DNA of 64,000 nucleotides from Brugia malayi (Eukaryota > Nematoda > Chromadorea > Rhabditida > Onchocercidae). Position numbers and translations under genes: made by a program. The notes beneath the pieces were generated by a model. That model searched no databases and was not told the DNA's origin. It worked only from the letters and a program-made list of their open reading frames with translations. This document shows positions 63,950-64,000 of the stretch, in pieces. Position 1 is the stretch's first letter. Each line of letters opens with the position of its first letter. The stretch is from assembly GCF_000002995.4 (NCBI RefSeq), contig NW_025062476.1, positions 6,251,001 to 6,315,000 of the forward strand, given 5' to 3'.

Positions 63950-64000
63950 CTAACAGAAAGAGCCCATAAAAGATGAAACTAGTGAGACTTCAGAAGCAGG

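Noticed and set aside
1..64000. Search for tRNA, rRNA, CRISPR arrays, transposase genes, viral or bacterial inserts
   Set aside because: I found none that I could support by eye on either strand.

Overview
The window looks like nuclear DNA of a nematode, most likely a filarial (clade III) worm. It is very AT-rich and packed with multi-exon genes. Introns are mostly 80-700 bp with short T-rich acceptors ending in TTTCAG or TTTTAG. The gene set is animal (ESCRT-III, RUN/Rubicon-type adaptor, Melted/VEPH1, Cys-loop channel) with nematode hallmarks, namely a patched-related (PTR) protein and a myosin VI of the spe-15/hum-3 type. I see no bacterial genes, tRNA, rRNA, CRISPR array or intact transposon. 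The species cannot be fixed from the sequence alone.

Layout. On the minus strand, 1796-3105 is CHMP4/SNF7 (4 exons, 227 aa). Divergent from it on the plus strand, 4714-10312 is a RUN plus Rubicon-homology adaptor related to PLEKHM1 (18 exons, about 771 aa), followed by a small predicted secreted protein at 10798-11417. After a 3 kb repeat-bearing gap, 14528-24187 holds Melted/VEPH1 (about 19 exons). Tail to tail with it on the minus strand, 24639-32898 is a PTR-family sterol-sensing-domain protein (20 exons, 913 aa). The stretch 32.9-37.2 kb is gene-poor with a few coding-like fragments. On the minus strand, 37276-46744 is a 27-exon gene for a 1408-aa protein I cannot name, ending in a CCHC zinc knuckle. 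Then 48130-58236 is myosin VI (26 exons, 1177 aa), and 60683-63434 is a divergent Cys-loop ligand-gated channel subunit whose 5' end is not resolved and may lie outside the window.

Functional sense. Several genes touch membrane traffic: CHMP4 drives ESCRT-III scission, PLEKHM-type adaptors link late endosomes and lysosomes to fusion machinery, myosin VI moves vesicles toward actin minus ends, and Melted is a membrane-bound insulin/TOR modulator. I regard this as ordinary animal gene order, not a functional cluster. For the PLEKHM-like, PTR, 1408-aa and myosin VI models every splice phase agrees and the coding length divides by three; the CHMP4, small secreted and channel models also agree. 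One junction of Melted (exon 8 to 9) stays unresolved. I found no obviously new biological system. The most noteworthy items are the 1408-aa protein, the small secreted protein, the channel with an unusual pore, a perfect 38-bp inverted repeat, several GC-AG introns, and an adaptor C-terminus that lacks part of its last zinc site.
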